NCBI GenBank assembly: GCA_900177435.1
Contig: FXAI01000001.1
Span: 166,039-230,038, forward strand
Reading direction: 5' to 3'
Length of the DNA stretch: 64,000 nucleotides
Source: Alteromonadaceae bacterium Bs31
GTDB lineage: Bacteria > Pseudomonadota > Gammaproteobacteria > Pseudomonadales > Cellvibrionaceae
This document shows positions 18,887-27,250 of the stretch, in pieces (positions within the stretch are counted from its first letter, which is position 1; every line of letters begins with the position of its first letter). The translations under genes and the position numbers were made by a program. The notes beneath the pieces were generated by a model, which was given only the letters and a program-made list of their open reading frames with translations, did no database searches and was not told the DNA's origin.

Positions 18887-20227
18887 CTAGGAGCCGAGCT
18901 TCTTCTCGAGATAGTGTATGTTCACCCCTCCTTCGAGAAAGGCCTTGTCTCGCACCAGCTCTTTTTGCAAGTCCGTGTTGGTTTTAATGCCGGTGATGAC
19001 CAGCTCATCCAGTGCTGACTCCATACGTTTCAGGGAATCTCTACGGGTATCTGCATGGGTGATAATTTTGGCAATCATCGAATCGTAGTGCGGTGGCACG
19101 CGGTAGCCGCTATACAAGTGTGAGTCTACGCGCACGCCCAAGCCGCCCGGCGGATGAAAATTGTCCACCAGTCCAGGAGATGGCATAAAGGTTTTTGCAT
19201 CTTCGGCGTTGATACGGCACTCGATAGCGTGGCCGTTAATTTTGATATCTTCCTGCTTGATACTGAGTGGCTCACCAGCACATACACGAATCTGCTCTTT
19301 AATCAGGTCTACACCGGTGATCATTTCTGACACCGGATGTTCAACCTGAATACGGGTATTCATTTCAATAAAGTAGAAGTGGCCATCTTCGTAAAGGAAC
19401 TCAAAAGTACCCGCCCCGCGATAACCAATTTCGATACAGGCATTGGTGCAGGCCGCATATACCTTCTGGCGGGCCGCTTCATCGATACCTGGCGCCGGAG
19501 CTTCTTCCAGAACCTTCTGGTGGCGACGTTGTAGTGAGCAATCCCGATCGTAAAGGTGGATGGCATTGCCTTGGCCGTCTGAGATTATCTGCACCTCAAC
19601 GTGTCGAGGGTTTTGCAGGAATTTCTCCATATACACCGTGCCGTCGCCAAAAGCTGCTTGTGCTTCTGCTTTGGTTACCTGGATGGAATTCACCAGGCTA
19701 CCCTCACTGTGTACAACCCGCATGCCTCTGCCGCCACCACCTGCGGCGGCTTTAATGATGACCGGAAGGCCAATTCTATGTGCGATTTCCAGGCAGGTAT
19801 CTGGATCGCTGGGCAAGGGGCCATCAGACCCCGGAACTGTTGGCACACCGGCTTTCTTCATTGCCGCGATGGCGGACACTTTATCCCCCATCAATCGAAT
19901 GACATCGGGGTCGGGGCCAATAAACACAAAGCCGCTTTTTTGCACTTGCTCTGCGAAGTTGGCATTTTCGGCCAAGAAGCCATAACCTGGATGCACGGCC
20001 TGGGAGTCTGTGACTTCCATGGCGGAGATAATGGCTGGGATATTCAGGTAGCTGTCTGTGGACGCTGGTGGGCCAATACACAGGGATTCATCAGCAAGCA
20101 AAACGTGTTTAAGGTCACGGTCAGCTTTGGAATACACCGCAACAGTGGTGATGCCCATCTCTCGACAGGCGCGCAAAATTCGCAGGGCTATTTCGCCCCG
20201 GTTTGCGATGAGGACTTTGTTAAACAT
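18887..20227 (-). CDS. accC: Acetyl-CoA carboxylase, biotin carboxylase subunit
   Basis: Carboxylates biotin on AccB with ATP and bicarbonate, starting fatty-acid synthesis. The 446-residue product has [17 protein letters not shown], the ATP-grasp glycine loop [12 protein letters not shown], the [13 protein letters not shown] motif, and [14 protein letters not shown] with the catalytic Glu and Arg. Length is standard. It is 16 bases after accB and 4 bases before prmA. Confidence 0.97.
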   Translation of the reverse strand: MFNKVLIANRGEIALRILRACREMGITTVAVYSKADRDLKHVLLADESLCIGPPASTDSYLNIPAIISAMEVTDSQAVHPGYGFLAENANFAEQVQKSGFVFIGPDPDVIRLMGDKVSAIAAMKKAGVPTVPGSDGPLPSDPDTCLEIAHRIGLPVIIKAAAGGGGRGMRVVHSEGSLVNSIQVTKAEAQAAFGDGTVYMEKFLQNPRHVEVQIISDGQGNAIHLYDRDCSLQRRHQKVLEEAPAPGIDEAARQKVYAACTNACIEIGYRGAGTFEFLYEDGHFYFIEMNTRIQVEHPVSEMITGVDLIKEQIRVCAGEPLSIKQEDIKINGHAIECRINAEDAKTFMPSPGLVDNFHPPGGLGVRVDSHLYSGYRVPPHYDSMIAKIITHADTRRDSLKRMESALDELVITGIKTNTDLQKELVRDKAFLEGGVNIHYLEKKLGS

Positions 20228-20243
20228 ACGCAGTTCCTCTGGG

Positions 20244-20708
20244 TTAGGCGATGACGACTAGAGCTTGGTCAAACTCTACCGGCGCTCCATCTTCTACCAA
20301 AATGGCTTCAATTACGCCTGCTTTGTCAGCTTCAATCTGATTCATCATCTTCATGGCCTCAACAATACAGACAACTTCGCCCGCTTTTACAGACTGGCCA
20401 ACCTCAACGAAGGCGGGTGAGCCGGGAGACGGAGAGCGATAGAAAGTACCGACCATTGGTGAAAGCAATTTGTGTCCGCCAATTTCAGGCGAGGCACTTT
20501 CCGTAACGGCTGACGTCTCTGCAACGGGCGCAGCGGCTTGAGCCGGCGCAGGTGCCGGGGCTTGCTGATAAAGTGCTTGCACGGGTGCGCTTAAGTGGCG
20601 CGACCCCCGGCTTATACGCACAGATTCTTCACCCTCCTTGATTTCCAGTTCTTCCACGTTGGATTCTTCCAACAGTTCAATTAATTTTTTTACTTTGCGA
20701 ATGTCCAT
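20244..20708 (-). CDS. accB: Acetyl-CoA carboxylase biotin carboxyl carrier protein
   Basis: Carries biotin between AccC and the carboxyltransferase. The 154-residue product starts [16 protein letters not shown], has a Pro/Ala linker around residues 60-80, and a biotinyl domain with the EAMKMMNQ site (Lys modified) near residue 120. An open frame extends to 20906 through aroQ, but the ATG at 20708 follows GAGAGG and matches the family. It lies 50 bases after aroQ. Confidence 0.96.
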   Translation of the reverse strand: MDIRKVKKLIELLEESNVEELEIKEGEESVRISRGSRHLSAPVQALYQQAPAPAPAQAAAPVAETSAVTESASPEIGGHKLLSPMVGTFYRSPSPGSPAFVEVGQSVKAGEVVCIVEAMKMMNQIEADKAGVIEAILVEDGAPVEFDQALVVIA

Positions 20709-20758
20709 TAGGGCCTCTCTGTAACAAGCGCTTATTTTGGATGGGTTGAAAAAGTGTT

Positions 20759-21202
20759 TTATTCGGCAGAAAGATGCGAAAACGCAGCCTGAAGGGCTAG
20801 CTCGTAACTTTGTGCTCCAAAACCGCAAATCACACCTAAAGCCAGATCTGAGAAATAGGAATGATGGCGGAAAGCTTCCCGGCTGAAAACATTTGAGAGA
20901 TGACACTCCACGAAGGGAATCTCTGCCGCAGCCAGTGCATCGCGCAAAGCAACACTGGTGTGCGTGAAGGCAGCCGGATTGATGACAATAAAGTTCACGC
21001 CCTCTTTGCGAGCATCGTGAATTCGGTCAATAAGTTCGTACTCAGCATTGCTCTGTAAGGCTTGTAAATGGTGGCCTTTTTCGATGCAGAGTGATGTCAG
21101 GTGCTGGTTGATATCAGCGAGTGTGGTGCTGCCGTAAATATCGGGCTCACGTGTTCCAAGCGTATTCAAATTTGGACCGTGAAGTACCAGAATTGTCGCC
21201 AT
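20759..21202 (-). CDS. aroQ: Type II 3-dehydroquinate dehydratase
   Basis: Dehydrates 3-dehydroquinate in the shikimate pathway. The 147-residue product has [18 protein letters not shown] (catalytic Tyr in the flexible loop), [18 protein letters not shown], and [12 protein letters not shown], all classic type II motifs. A GTG at 21211 would add three residues; I chose the ATG at 21202 because TTAGGTGAG lies at good spacing. It is first of aroQ-accB-accC-prmA. Confidence 0.95.
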   Translation of the reverse strand: MATILVLHGPNLNTLGTREPDIYGSTTLADINQHLTSLCIEKGHHLQALQSNAEYELIDRIHDARKEGVNFIVINPAAFTHTSVALRDALAAAEIPFVECHLSNVFSREAFRHHSYFSDLALGVICGFGAQSYELALQAAFSHLSAE

Positions 21203-21594
21203 CAGGCTCACCTAATTGAGTACGGTGCCAGAGATTTGGCAGTTTATTATTTGTTGGAAACATGCCGCTATATGTGCCGAAAAGCATTGGCTTGGCAGAG
21301 AAATACCTTGGTAGCGACGATTGATGCGAATTGTGCCCAATTTAGAGGCAGATGTCTACGGCAGATTGAAAATTTGCTTGAAATCACCGAAGTTGCCTCC
21401 GTTTTTCCCGAAGTTAACCCCAAGGACGGGGTATATTCTGCTCGCTTGCCGGGAGCAAGCGCGGTTAACCCCAAGGACGGGGTATATTCCGCTCGCTTAT
21501 CGGGAGCGCGTATCCCAAAAAAAACAGCTATGCAATTAAACCCCTTGAGGCCAAAAGCGCTAAAAAGCCACCAACTGAGTGCTACGCGCTTTGT
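21203..21594. other. Intergenic region dsbD / aroQ with tandem repeat
   Basis: 392 bases between two genes on the same strand. It holds the 51-bp repeat listed below and an A8 tract at 21517-21524. A clear promoter for aroQ was not found; CATATAG on the minus strand near 21270 is a weak -10 candidate. Confidence 0.55.
21413..21510. repeat. Two-copy tandem repeat, 51-bp unit, REP-like
   Basis: Unit 1 is 21413-21463 and unit 2 is 21464-21510. Unit 2 differs at three bases and lacks four bases near its end. Each begins GTTAACCCCAAGGACGGGG. Unit 1 contains a perfect 7-bp stem, CGCTTGC / GCAAGCG, around CGGGA, plus a CCCC / GGGG stem; unit 2 keeps only CGCTC / GAGCG. The shape (short palindromic intergenic unit in tandem) resembles REP elements. 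No transposase lies nearby. Confidence 0.75.
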
Positions 21595-23376
21595 TTACTC
21601 TACGGCCCTTTCCATTGCTTCAACAATGATGGTGGTCGATAGCAATTGCGGCAGAATTTCCGGCTCGCCGTTTATGTTTGCAGGAAATACCAGGTAAAGC
21701 GGCACACCGCTGCGCTTGTATCGCTTTAGAAGCATGGAGATATTTTCGTCAGGGTTGGTCCAGTCACCAACCAATAAAGTAACCCCCAGCTCCTCCGCGC
21801 GAGTAAAGAAAGTTTCAGAGCTGAAAGCAAGCTGTTCATTTACTTTACAGGTAATACACCAGTCTGCAGTAAGATTGATAAAAACAGGTTTGCCTTCCTC
21901 GCGCAATTGCTGAAGGCGCTCTGGCGTATAGGCTTCCCACTGTTCTTCGCTACCAGCGCTGGAGCCATTGAAGTGGCGAATATCCCACGTTAAATGCGCC
22001 GCAGCCAGCAGGCTGGCAATCATTAATACTCGCAGGGCTATCTTCGCGCCCTGTTTGGCTGGGGTAAATTTCGCCAGCCAGATGGTGAAGCAAATTAGCA
22101 GCGCAGCGGAAAGAACATAAGCGATGCCGGAGCTACCGGTTTGATGGCCAAGCACCCATAGCAGCCAAATGCTGGTGGCGAACAGCGGGAAGGCCAATAC
22201 CTGCTTCAATACTTCCATCCAGGCGCCAGGCTTGGGTAAGAACTCTGCCAGCTTTGGGCTATAGCTAAGGGCCAGAAAAGGCAGTGCCATACCAAAGCCA
22301 AGTACAATAAATACAATTATTGCTATTGCTGGGGGTTGAGTCATGGCCGCGCCGAGGGCCGGGGCCATGAGTGGCGCAGTGCAGGGGCTGGCCACCACCG
22401 CCGCAAGTACCCCGGTAAAAAATGAAGCTTTCAGTCCGCTACCCGCAGTGAGCTCTTGCCCGGCACCCATAAATTGTGTGCCAATGCTGAACATACCGTA
22501 CAAACTGAGCCCCATGAGCAGGAATAAATACGCTAACAGGGCAACGAATACCGGTTGTTGCAATTGGAAGCCCCAGCCGAGCATTTCGCCGGCTTGTCTT
22601 GCTACGAGTAAAAAAGCGGCGGCCACCAGAAAAGAGGCTATCACCCCTGCGGTGTAGGCCCAACCGTGCATGTGCTGCTTGTGGCCCGGCTGATTACTTG
22701 AGGCGAAGCTCAAAGCCTTTAGAGAGAGTACAGGGAAAACGCAGGGCATCAGGTTCAGAATTAATCCGCCAATTAGCGCGAAAAATAAAATACTGGGTAA
22801 AAAAGGGGGCTTTTCTTCATTGGCAAAGTCTTGTTGTGCTGTTTTTGCCGTATTTACTGCTGCCGCAGCATCGCTAGTAATCTGTGTGCTGTCAGTTTCG
22901 AAAACACTCCCGTCGGCAGCCACCTGGAAATACTGTTTACGCGGTGGATAACATAGACCAGCTTCGGCACAGCCTTGCGAAACCACTTTCAGTTCATAGG
23001 GTGGTTCGATACTCGGTAAAGCAGCTGTCACCAAGGTGTTGAAGTAATAGACCTCTAGCTCCTTGTCAAAATACTCATCATATTTGCGCTTGCCTGGCGC
23101 GAAGTCCAGCTTGAGCTTTGTGCGCTCACGAGTGTTATAGGCCTCGGCTTTAAACTGATGTTGGTAAAGGTAGTAATCCGGTGCGAGTGTCCAGCTCATA
23201 TTGACGCTATCGTCATCCACTTCAACAAGTACTTGAAAAGCTTCCTCAACCCTGAGAAATTCATCTTCGTTGGAATCGGCAAATACCTGAGCGATGGATG
23301 ATGCAGGCAGAAGCGCTGAGATTAGCAGAATGAGAAGTGAAGAGAGTTTCTTTGGGAGTTTAAAGGTCGGAGTCAT
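21595..23376 (-). CDS. dsbD: Thiol:disulfide interchange protein DsbD
   Basis: Moves electrons from cytoplasmic thioredoxin across the inner membrane to periplasmic reductases. The 593-residue product has a signal peptide (1-29), an N-terminal alpha domain with CAEAGLCYPP, eight membrane helices with the paired cysteines in NLMPCVFPVL and VASPCTAPLM, and a C-terminal thioredoxin-like domain with WCITC near residue 500. All six redox cysteines are present. It is last in the run after aroQ by position but is transcribed toward it. Its upstream side faces a divergent lipoprotein gene. Confidence 0.95.
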   Translation of the reverse strand: MTPTFKLPKKLSSLLILLISALLPASSIAQVFADSNEDEFLRVEEAFQVLVEVDDDSVNMSWTLAPDYYLYQHQFKAEAYNTRERTKLKLDFAPGKRKYDEYFDKELEVYYFNTLVTAALPSIEPPYELKVVSQGCAEAGLCYPPRKQYFQVAADGSVFETDSTQITSDAAAAVNTAKTAQQDFANEEKPPFLPSILFFALIGGLILNLMPCVFPVLSLKALSFASSNQPGHKQHMHGWAYTAGVIASFLVAAAFLLVARQAGEMLGWGFQLQQPVFVALLAYLFLLMGLSLYGMFSIGTQFMGAGQELTAGSGLKASFFTGVLAAVVASPCTAPLMAPALGAAMTQPPAIAIIVFIVLGFGMALPFLALSYSPKLAEFLPKPGAWMEVLKQVLAFPLFATSIWLLWVLGHQTGSSGIAYVLSAALLICFTIWLAKFTPAKQGAKIALRVLMIASLLAAAHLTWDIRHFNGSSAGSEEQWEAYTPERLQQLREEGKPVFINLTADWCITCKVNEQLAFSSETFFTRAEELGVTLLVGDWTNPDENISMLLKRYKRSGVPLYLVFPANINGEPEILPQLLSTTIIVEAMERAVE

Positions 23377-23550
23377 AACAGCTTACTTGTATAATGAGTT
23401 TTGGGGCGGCGAGTGCAACGGAGCGCTACCGCAGATGAGACATTTTGGTGGCATTCAAGTTCACTGTAAATAACTTATATCAGCCAGGCGAACTTGGGCT
23501 TATAGAACTATGACCGGGTTAGAATATAAATCGATTCATTTGGGGGGAGC

Positions 23551-24285
23551 GTGTTTCATTTGCGTGTTTTATTTATATTGTGTGTATCGACTCTCGGTGC
23601 CTGTAGCCTGAGTAACACCAAGCAAGTACCTGTGGCGGCAGAGCCTGCAGCAGCTCCGCCCCCCGTGAGCAGGGATGCAACCCAGTTTGTTGAGCAAAGT
23701 CTGGAGCAGCGGCTTGTGGCGAAGGCTGAGAACGCTTTTCGCAAGGGCCGCTTAACGGCACCCGCACACGAAAATGCCTACGACCTGTTTCACTCTGTTC
23801 TTCTTATCAATCCCGACAACCAAACCGCGCGTTCAGGCCTGCAGGCTATATTGATTCGCTTCAGTGAGCTGGTAAGGGGGGCTATGGCATCCCGCAATTA
23901 TGGGGCGGCGAACGCATTACTGAAGCAGGCACAGACTTTTTACCCTGCTAACGCCTTGTTGTTGGACCTGCAAAAAGAAGTAAGGGCGTTGCAGAAGCAG
24001 TATCATCATGCGGTGTTGAAGCAGCCAACTGACGACCTGACTTTACAGGAGTTTGATATACCAAAAGACTTGCTAAGCAGCGACAAAGAGCAGTTACTGC
24101 CCTTTATAAACAGTATCGCGCAGCGGGTAAAAGCGACTGACGAAAGTGTAATGATATATGCCAGGACTGATGCAGAAGGCCGTTGGATTTACCAGCAAAT
24201 GAAGAAATTCGTACCTGGCTACCGTATAAGAGGGGATATACGGCTGGCCAAAACACCACGCATTGCTGTTATGCCTCCTCTTTGA
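23551..24285 (+). CDS. Putative lipoprotein with TPR-like helices
   Basis: 244 residues from a GTG start preceded by TGGGGGGAGC; no other start precedes the signal peptide. Residues 1-17 are hydrophobic and end in the lipobox STLGAC, so Cys18 would be lipidated. The N-terminal third of the mature part is Ala/Pro rich. Residues 55-160 show paired amphipathic helices (NAFRKGRL..., NALLKQAQTFYPANALLLD) like tetratricopeptide repeats. No catalytic motif was seen. It begins a plus-strand run with the copper chaperone gene 64 bases on. Confidence 0.7.
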   Translation: MFHLRVLFILCVSTLGACSLSNTKQVPVAAEPAAAPPPVSRDATQFVEQSLEQRLVAKAENAFRKGRLTAPAHENAYDLFHSVLLINPDNQTARSGLQAILIRFSELVRGAMASRNYGAANALLKQAQTFYPANALLLDLQKEVRALQKQYHHAVLKQPTDDLTLQEFDIPKDLLSSDKEQLLPFINSIAQRVKATDESVMIYARTDAEGRWIYQQMKKFVPGYRIRGDIRLAKTPRIAVMPPL

Positions 24286-24349
24286 GTGTGTTAGCGCTGT
24301 AATTTCGCAGTTGCTACGTTTTTACCCCTTGGGTGATAGAATCTGCATT

Positions 24350-24790
24350 ATGAGAATATTTCTGTTAGTTGTGCTTGTGTCGATACTGCCTGCCTGCTGG
24401 TATGACGATGAGGCTAAAGTGAACGAGATAGCCATCGTGAATGCTGTAATGCCTGCGATGCCTCCCGGTCAGACAATGGCGAGTATTTACTTTAGTCTGG
24501 AAAATAATACTTCAGAGGCCTTGGTTGTAAATCATCTCAAAGCGCCCATATCTGATCACATCGAAGTGCATAGAAACTTCTATGAAGAAGGTATGATGAA
24601 GATGCGCTCTGTTTCACATTTAAGTATCGCTGCTGGCAGCAAACTCCGTTTTGAGCCCGGTGGATATCACTTGATGGTATTTGGTATTGCTGAGCCCTTA
24701 AAGCAAGGAGACCAGTTTCCGCTCACCATCGAATTCGAGGGTGGAAAGTCCGCCACGGCTTTAGTCGAGGTTAAAAGCCTTTCTCTCTAA
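24350..24790 (+). CDS. PCu(A)C-family periplasmic copper chaperone lipoprotein
   Basis: 146 residues; MRIFLLVVLVSILPAC is a lipoprotein signal with Cys16. The mature domain matches the PCu(A)C fold: SIYFSLENN, then His and Met ligands in DHIEVHR...GMMKM and GGYHLMVFG, fitting the H-M-HxM copper-ligand pattern of the family. Such proteins deliver Cu(I) to cytochrome oxidase in the periplasm. A longer frame opens at 24263 inside the previous gene; the ATG at 24350 gives the signal peptide. No oxidase genes are adjacent. Confidence 0.82.
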   Translation: MRIFLLVVLVSILPACWYDDEAKVNEIAIVNAVMPAMPPGQTMASIYFSLENNTSEALVVNHLKAPISDHIEVHRNFYEEGMMKMRSVSHLSIAAGSKLRFEPGGYHLMVFGIAEPLKQGDQFPLTIEFEGGKSATALVEVKSLSL

Positions 24791-24807
24791 ATCATTGGAT
24801 TGATGTC

Positions 24808-25881
24808 ATGTTTAATAAAATATCAAGCTCGGCGGCAGGTGTGAAGCAACAGGCAGTGACTCGCTGGCAGGATTTCAGGAGTGATTTGTCAGACTCCAAT
24901 CGCTGGTTTAAGGCTGCTTTATTTGCCATTCTCATCTATCTGCTTGTAGCCCTTGTGCTCGGTATTGTCTGGAGCTTTGAGCCGGATGGCTTCGATGTTA
25001 GAGAGGCCGCGCAGTTAGAAGCCAAGACTCAAACTGACGGGCGTGTTATCGGTGCTACCACAACGGCGGCACTGATTACGGTTGTGGACACCCTGTTAAA
25101 TAAAACTGGCGGCTATTTATCTAACGATATTGCGCCACCTGGGGTGTGGTTGGACAACATTCCAAACTGGGAATACGGCGTTATTATCCAAGTGAGAGAT
25201 TTTACCAAGGCGATGCGGGAAGCTTTTAGCCGATCTCAATCACAATCCACGGAAGATAAAGACCTGGCCCTGGCCGAACCGCGTTTTAATTTTGATAGCC
25301 GCAGCTGGATTCTGCCAAAGACAGAGAGCGAATATGCTGGAGGCGTAAAACATTTACGCTCATACCTGATGAGGCTCTCGGACCCGGAAAGGCAGGATGC
25401 ACAATTTTATACCCGTGCAGATAATCTTAATTACTGGTTGCGAACCGTGGATACTCGATTGGGTAGTTTGTCTCAGCGCTTAAGCGCCAGCGTTGGCCAG
25501 CGGCGACTGAATACTGACCTTGCGGGCTCCCCCGGCGCGAGCCAGTCGACAGAAACGCCGGCAGAGCTGGTTGTTAAAACCTCTTGGTTTGAGATTGATG
25601 ATATCTTTTTCGAAGCTCGCGGGAGTGCCTGGGCTTTGATTCATTTGCTAAAAGCGATAGAAGTGGATTTTGCCGATGTTTTGGAAAAGAAAAATGCGCG
25701 TGTCAGCTTGCAGCAGATCATTCGTGAACTGGAGGGCACCCAGCAGCCCATTCGCAGCCCGCTCATATTAAATGGAACGGGCTTTGGTTTGTGGGCGAAC
25801 CACTCTTTGGTTATGGCAAACTATATCAGTAGGGCTAATGCTGCCATCGTTGATTTACGTGACCTGTTGTCACGAGGCTAG
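24808..25881 (+). CDS. DUF2333 family membrane protein
   Basis: 357 residues with one membrane helix near residues 35-57 (FKAALFAILIYLLVALVLGIVW) and a large, mostly helical outer domain. WLDNIPNWEYGVIIQVRDF and RADNLNYWL are typical of DUF2333, a proteobacterial family without known function. It follows the copper chaperone gene by 17 bases and is probably co-transcribed. It is convergent with the PfkB kinase gene, 3 bases away. Confidence 0.85.
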   Translation: MFNKISSSAAGVKQQAVTRWQDFRSDLSDSNRWFKAALFAILIYLLVALVLGIVWSFEPDGFDVREAAQLEAKTQTDGRVIGATTTAALITVVDTLLNKTGGYLSNDIAPPGVWLDNIPNWEYGVIIQVRDFTKAMREAFSRSQSQSTEDKDLALAEPRFNFDSRSWILPKTESEYAGGVKHLRSYLMRLSDPERQDAQFYTRADNLNYWLRTVDTRLGSLSQRLSASVGQRRLNTDLAGSPGASQSTETPAELVVKTSWFEIDDIFFEARGSAWALIHLLKAIEVDFADVLEKKNARVSLQQIIRELEGTQQPIRSPLILNGTGFGLWANHSLVMANYISRANAAIVDLRDLLSRG

Positions 25882-25884
25882 GCT

Positions 25885-26874
25885 TTAATCGCCGAGCAAT
25901 TCCTGATGCTGCTCAGGGTCTAATCGCGGGCCGAATTGAGAAACTACTTTAGCTGCCGACTTGCTCGCAAGGGCTCCGGCGTCCGCGTAACTCATGCCAC
26001 GGCTGATACCAAAAAGAAATGCGCCTGCGAACATATCTCCCGCGCCGTTGGTGTCGATGGCTTTGGTGGGGTGGGCTGAAATATCAATAAATTGTTTACC
26101 ATCGAATAACAGAGCACCATCACTGCCGCGAGTTATTGCGTAAGTTTTAGCATGCTTCTTAAGCGCTTCCGCTGCGGCTTTAAGCGAGTCTGTTTTGGTA
26201 AAGCTGATTGCTTCGGCTTCATTGCAGAAGATAATGTCTACACCGTCCCCCACCATTTCTGTTAAACCGTCGTGGAAGAAGTTTACGATTGCAGGGTCGG
26301 ATAGACTCAGCGCAGTCTTTATATTATGCAGCTCTGCCAACTCCCTAAGTTTGACGGCAGCGGGCTGCCCTGTTTCAGAGGTCACCAGATAACCTTCGAT
26401 ATAGGCATAGCGCGAATTGCGCAGAGCCTCTTCGTCGATATCGGTTTTTGAAATGAATTCGCTTGTACCCAGAAAGGTATTCATTGTGCGCTCTGCATCG
26501 GGAGTGATCATAACCAGGCATTTACCTGTAATGCCATCGCTGGAGCCATTGCTAACATGGTAATCAACGCCCGCTTCACTCAAATCCGATAAGTAAAAAG
26601 AACCGTTATCATCATTAGCCACTCTGCAGCTATAAAAATTGCGAGCGCCAAAATAGCTGGCAGCGATAATACTGTTGGCGGCTGAACCGCCACTGGCACG
26701 GCTGGAAGTGACCAGGTGACTGGAGAGCGCATCGATCAGCTGGTGCTGTCGGTGCTCATCAACAAGGGTCATTACTCCTTTTTCTATGCCTAAATCTTGA
26801 AGATCCAGATCAGTAACTTCTATTTCAGTGTCGACCAAAGCCGCACCAATTCCGTAGATATCGTAAACACTCAT
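25885..26874 (-). CDS. PfkB-family carbohydrate/nucleoside kinase (adenosine kinase-like)
   Basis: 329 residues of the ribokinase/PfkB fold. The N-terminal signature GGSAANSIIAASYFGA (about 61-76) binds substrate. The C-terminal signature DTNGAGDMFAGAFLFG (about 276-291) carries the catalytic Asp and the anion hole. Close relatives in marine proteobacteria are annotated as adenosine kinases; the substrate cannot be read from sequence. It is transcribed alone. Confidence 0.85.
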   Translation of the reverse strand: MSVYDIYGIGAALVDTEIEVTDLDLQDLGIEKGVMTLVDEHRQHQLIDALSSHLVTSSRASGGSAANSIIAASYFGARNFYSCRVANDDNGSFYLSDLSEAGVDYHVSNGSSDGITGKCLVMITPDAERTMNTFLGTSEFISKTDIDEEALRNSRYAYIEGYLVTSETGQPAAVKLRELAELHNIKTALSLSDPAIVNFFHDGLTEMVGDGVDIIFCNEAEAISFTKTDSLKAAAEALKKHAKTYAITRGSDGALLFDGKQFIDISAHPTKAIDTNGAGDMFAGAFLFGISRGMSYADAGALASKSAAKVVSQFGPRLDPEQHQELLGD

Positions 26875-27250
26875 AGCTTATTGTTCCTGATGATTCTGGT
26901 TACTGAAAATTAACGCGCGAATTATAACTGTCACACCAGAGAAAAGAAGCGTCAATTTCTACAGTGATTTGGCGCTTAAGGCATCTTTCTTGCTGTCTAT
27001 AGCGTGAAATTTGTGAAACCGTTAGTTGTTGGTAGAGCAAATACTGCAAAGTGCAGCGAAAATGCACCAAATAGCGTAGATAACGACTATATTGTTAACG
27101 GGTAATATTAAATACGCTGCTATACCTTGAAATTGTGTCGAAACGATTTACATAGCTTTCGATCGCAGCTTCAATAGACGACGTATTTTGACAAAATGCG
27201 CCAACCTGACAATTCTGGTTGGCTCACACTGGGGAGTTGCTAGGGCTGAT
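26875..27250. other. Divergent intergenic region, kinase / DUF1631 copy 2
   Basis: 376 bases between two divergent genes. It is A/T rich near 27040-27130. No clear promoter pair, terminator, repeat or RNA gene was recognised. An open frame reaches back to a TTG at 27188 but has no ribosome site. Confidence 0.55.

Noticed and set aside
19601-20254. A 217-codon plus-strand frame opposite accC
   Set aside because: The antisense of a conserved gene; the translation shows no family motif and the product of accC is certain.
21413-21510. The two-copy repeat as a CRISPR array
   Set aside because: The units are adjacent, with no unique spacers, and there are no cas genes.
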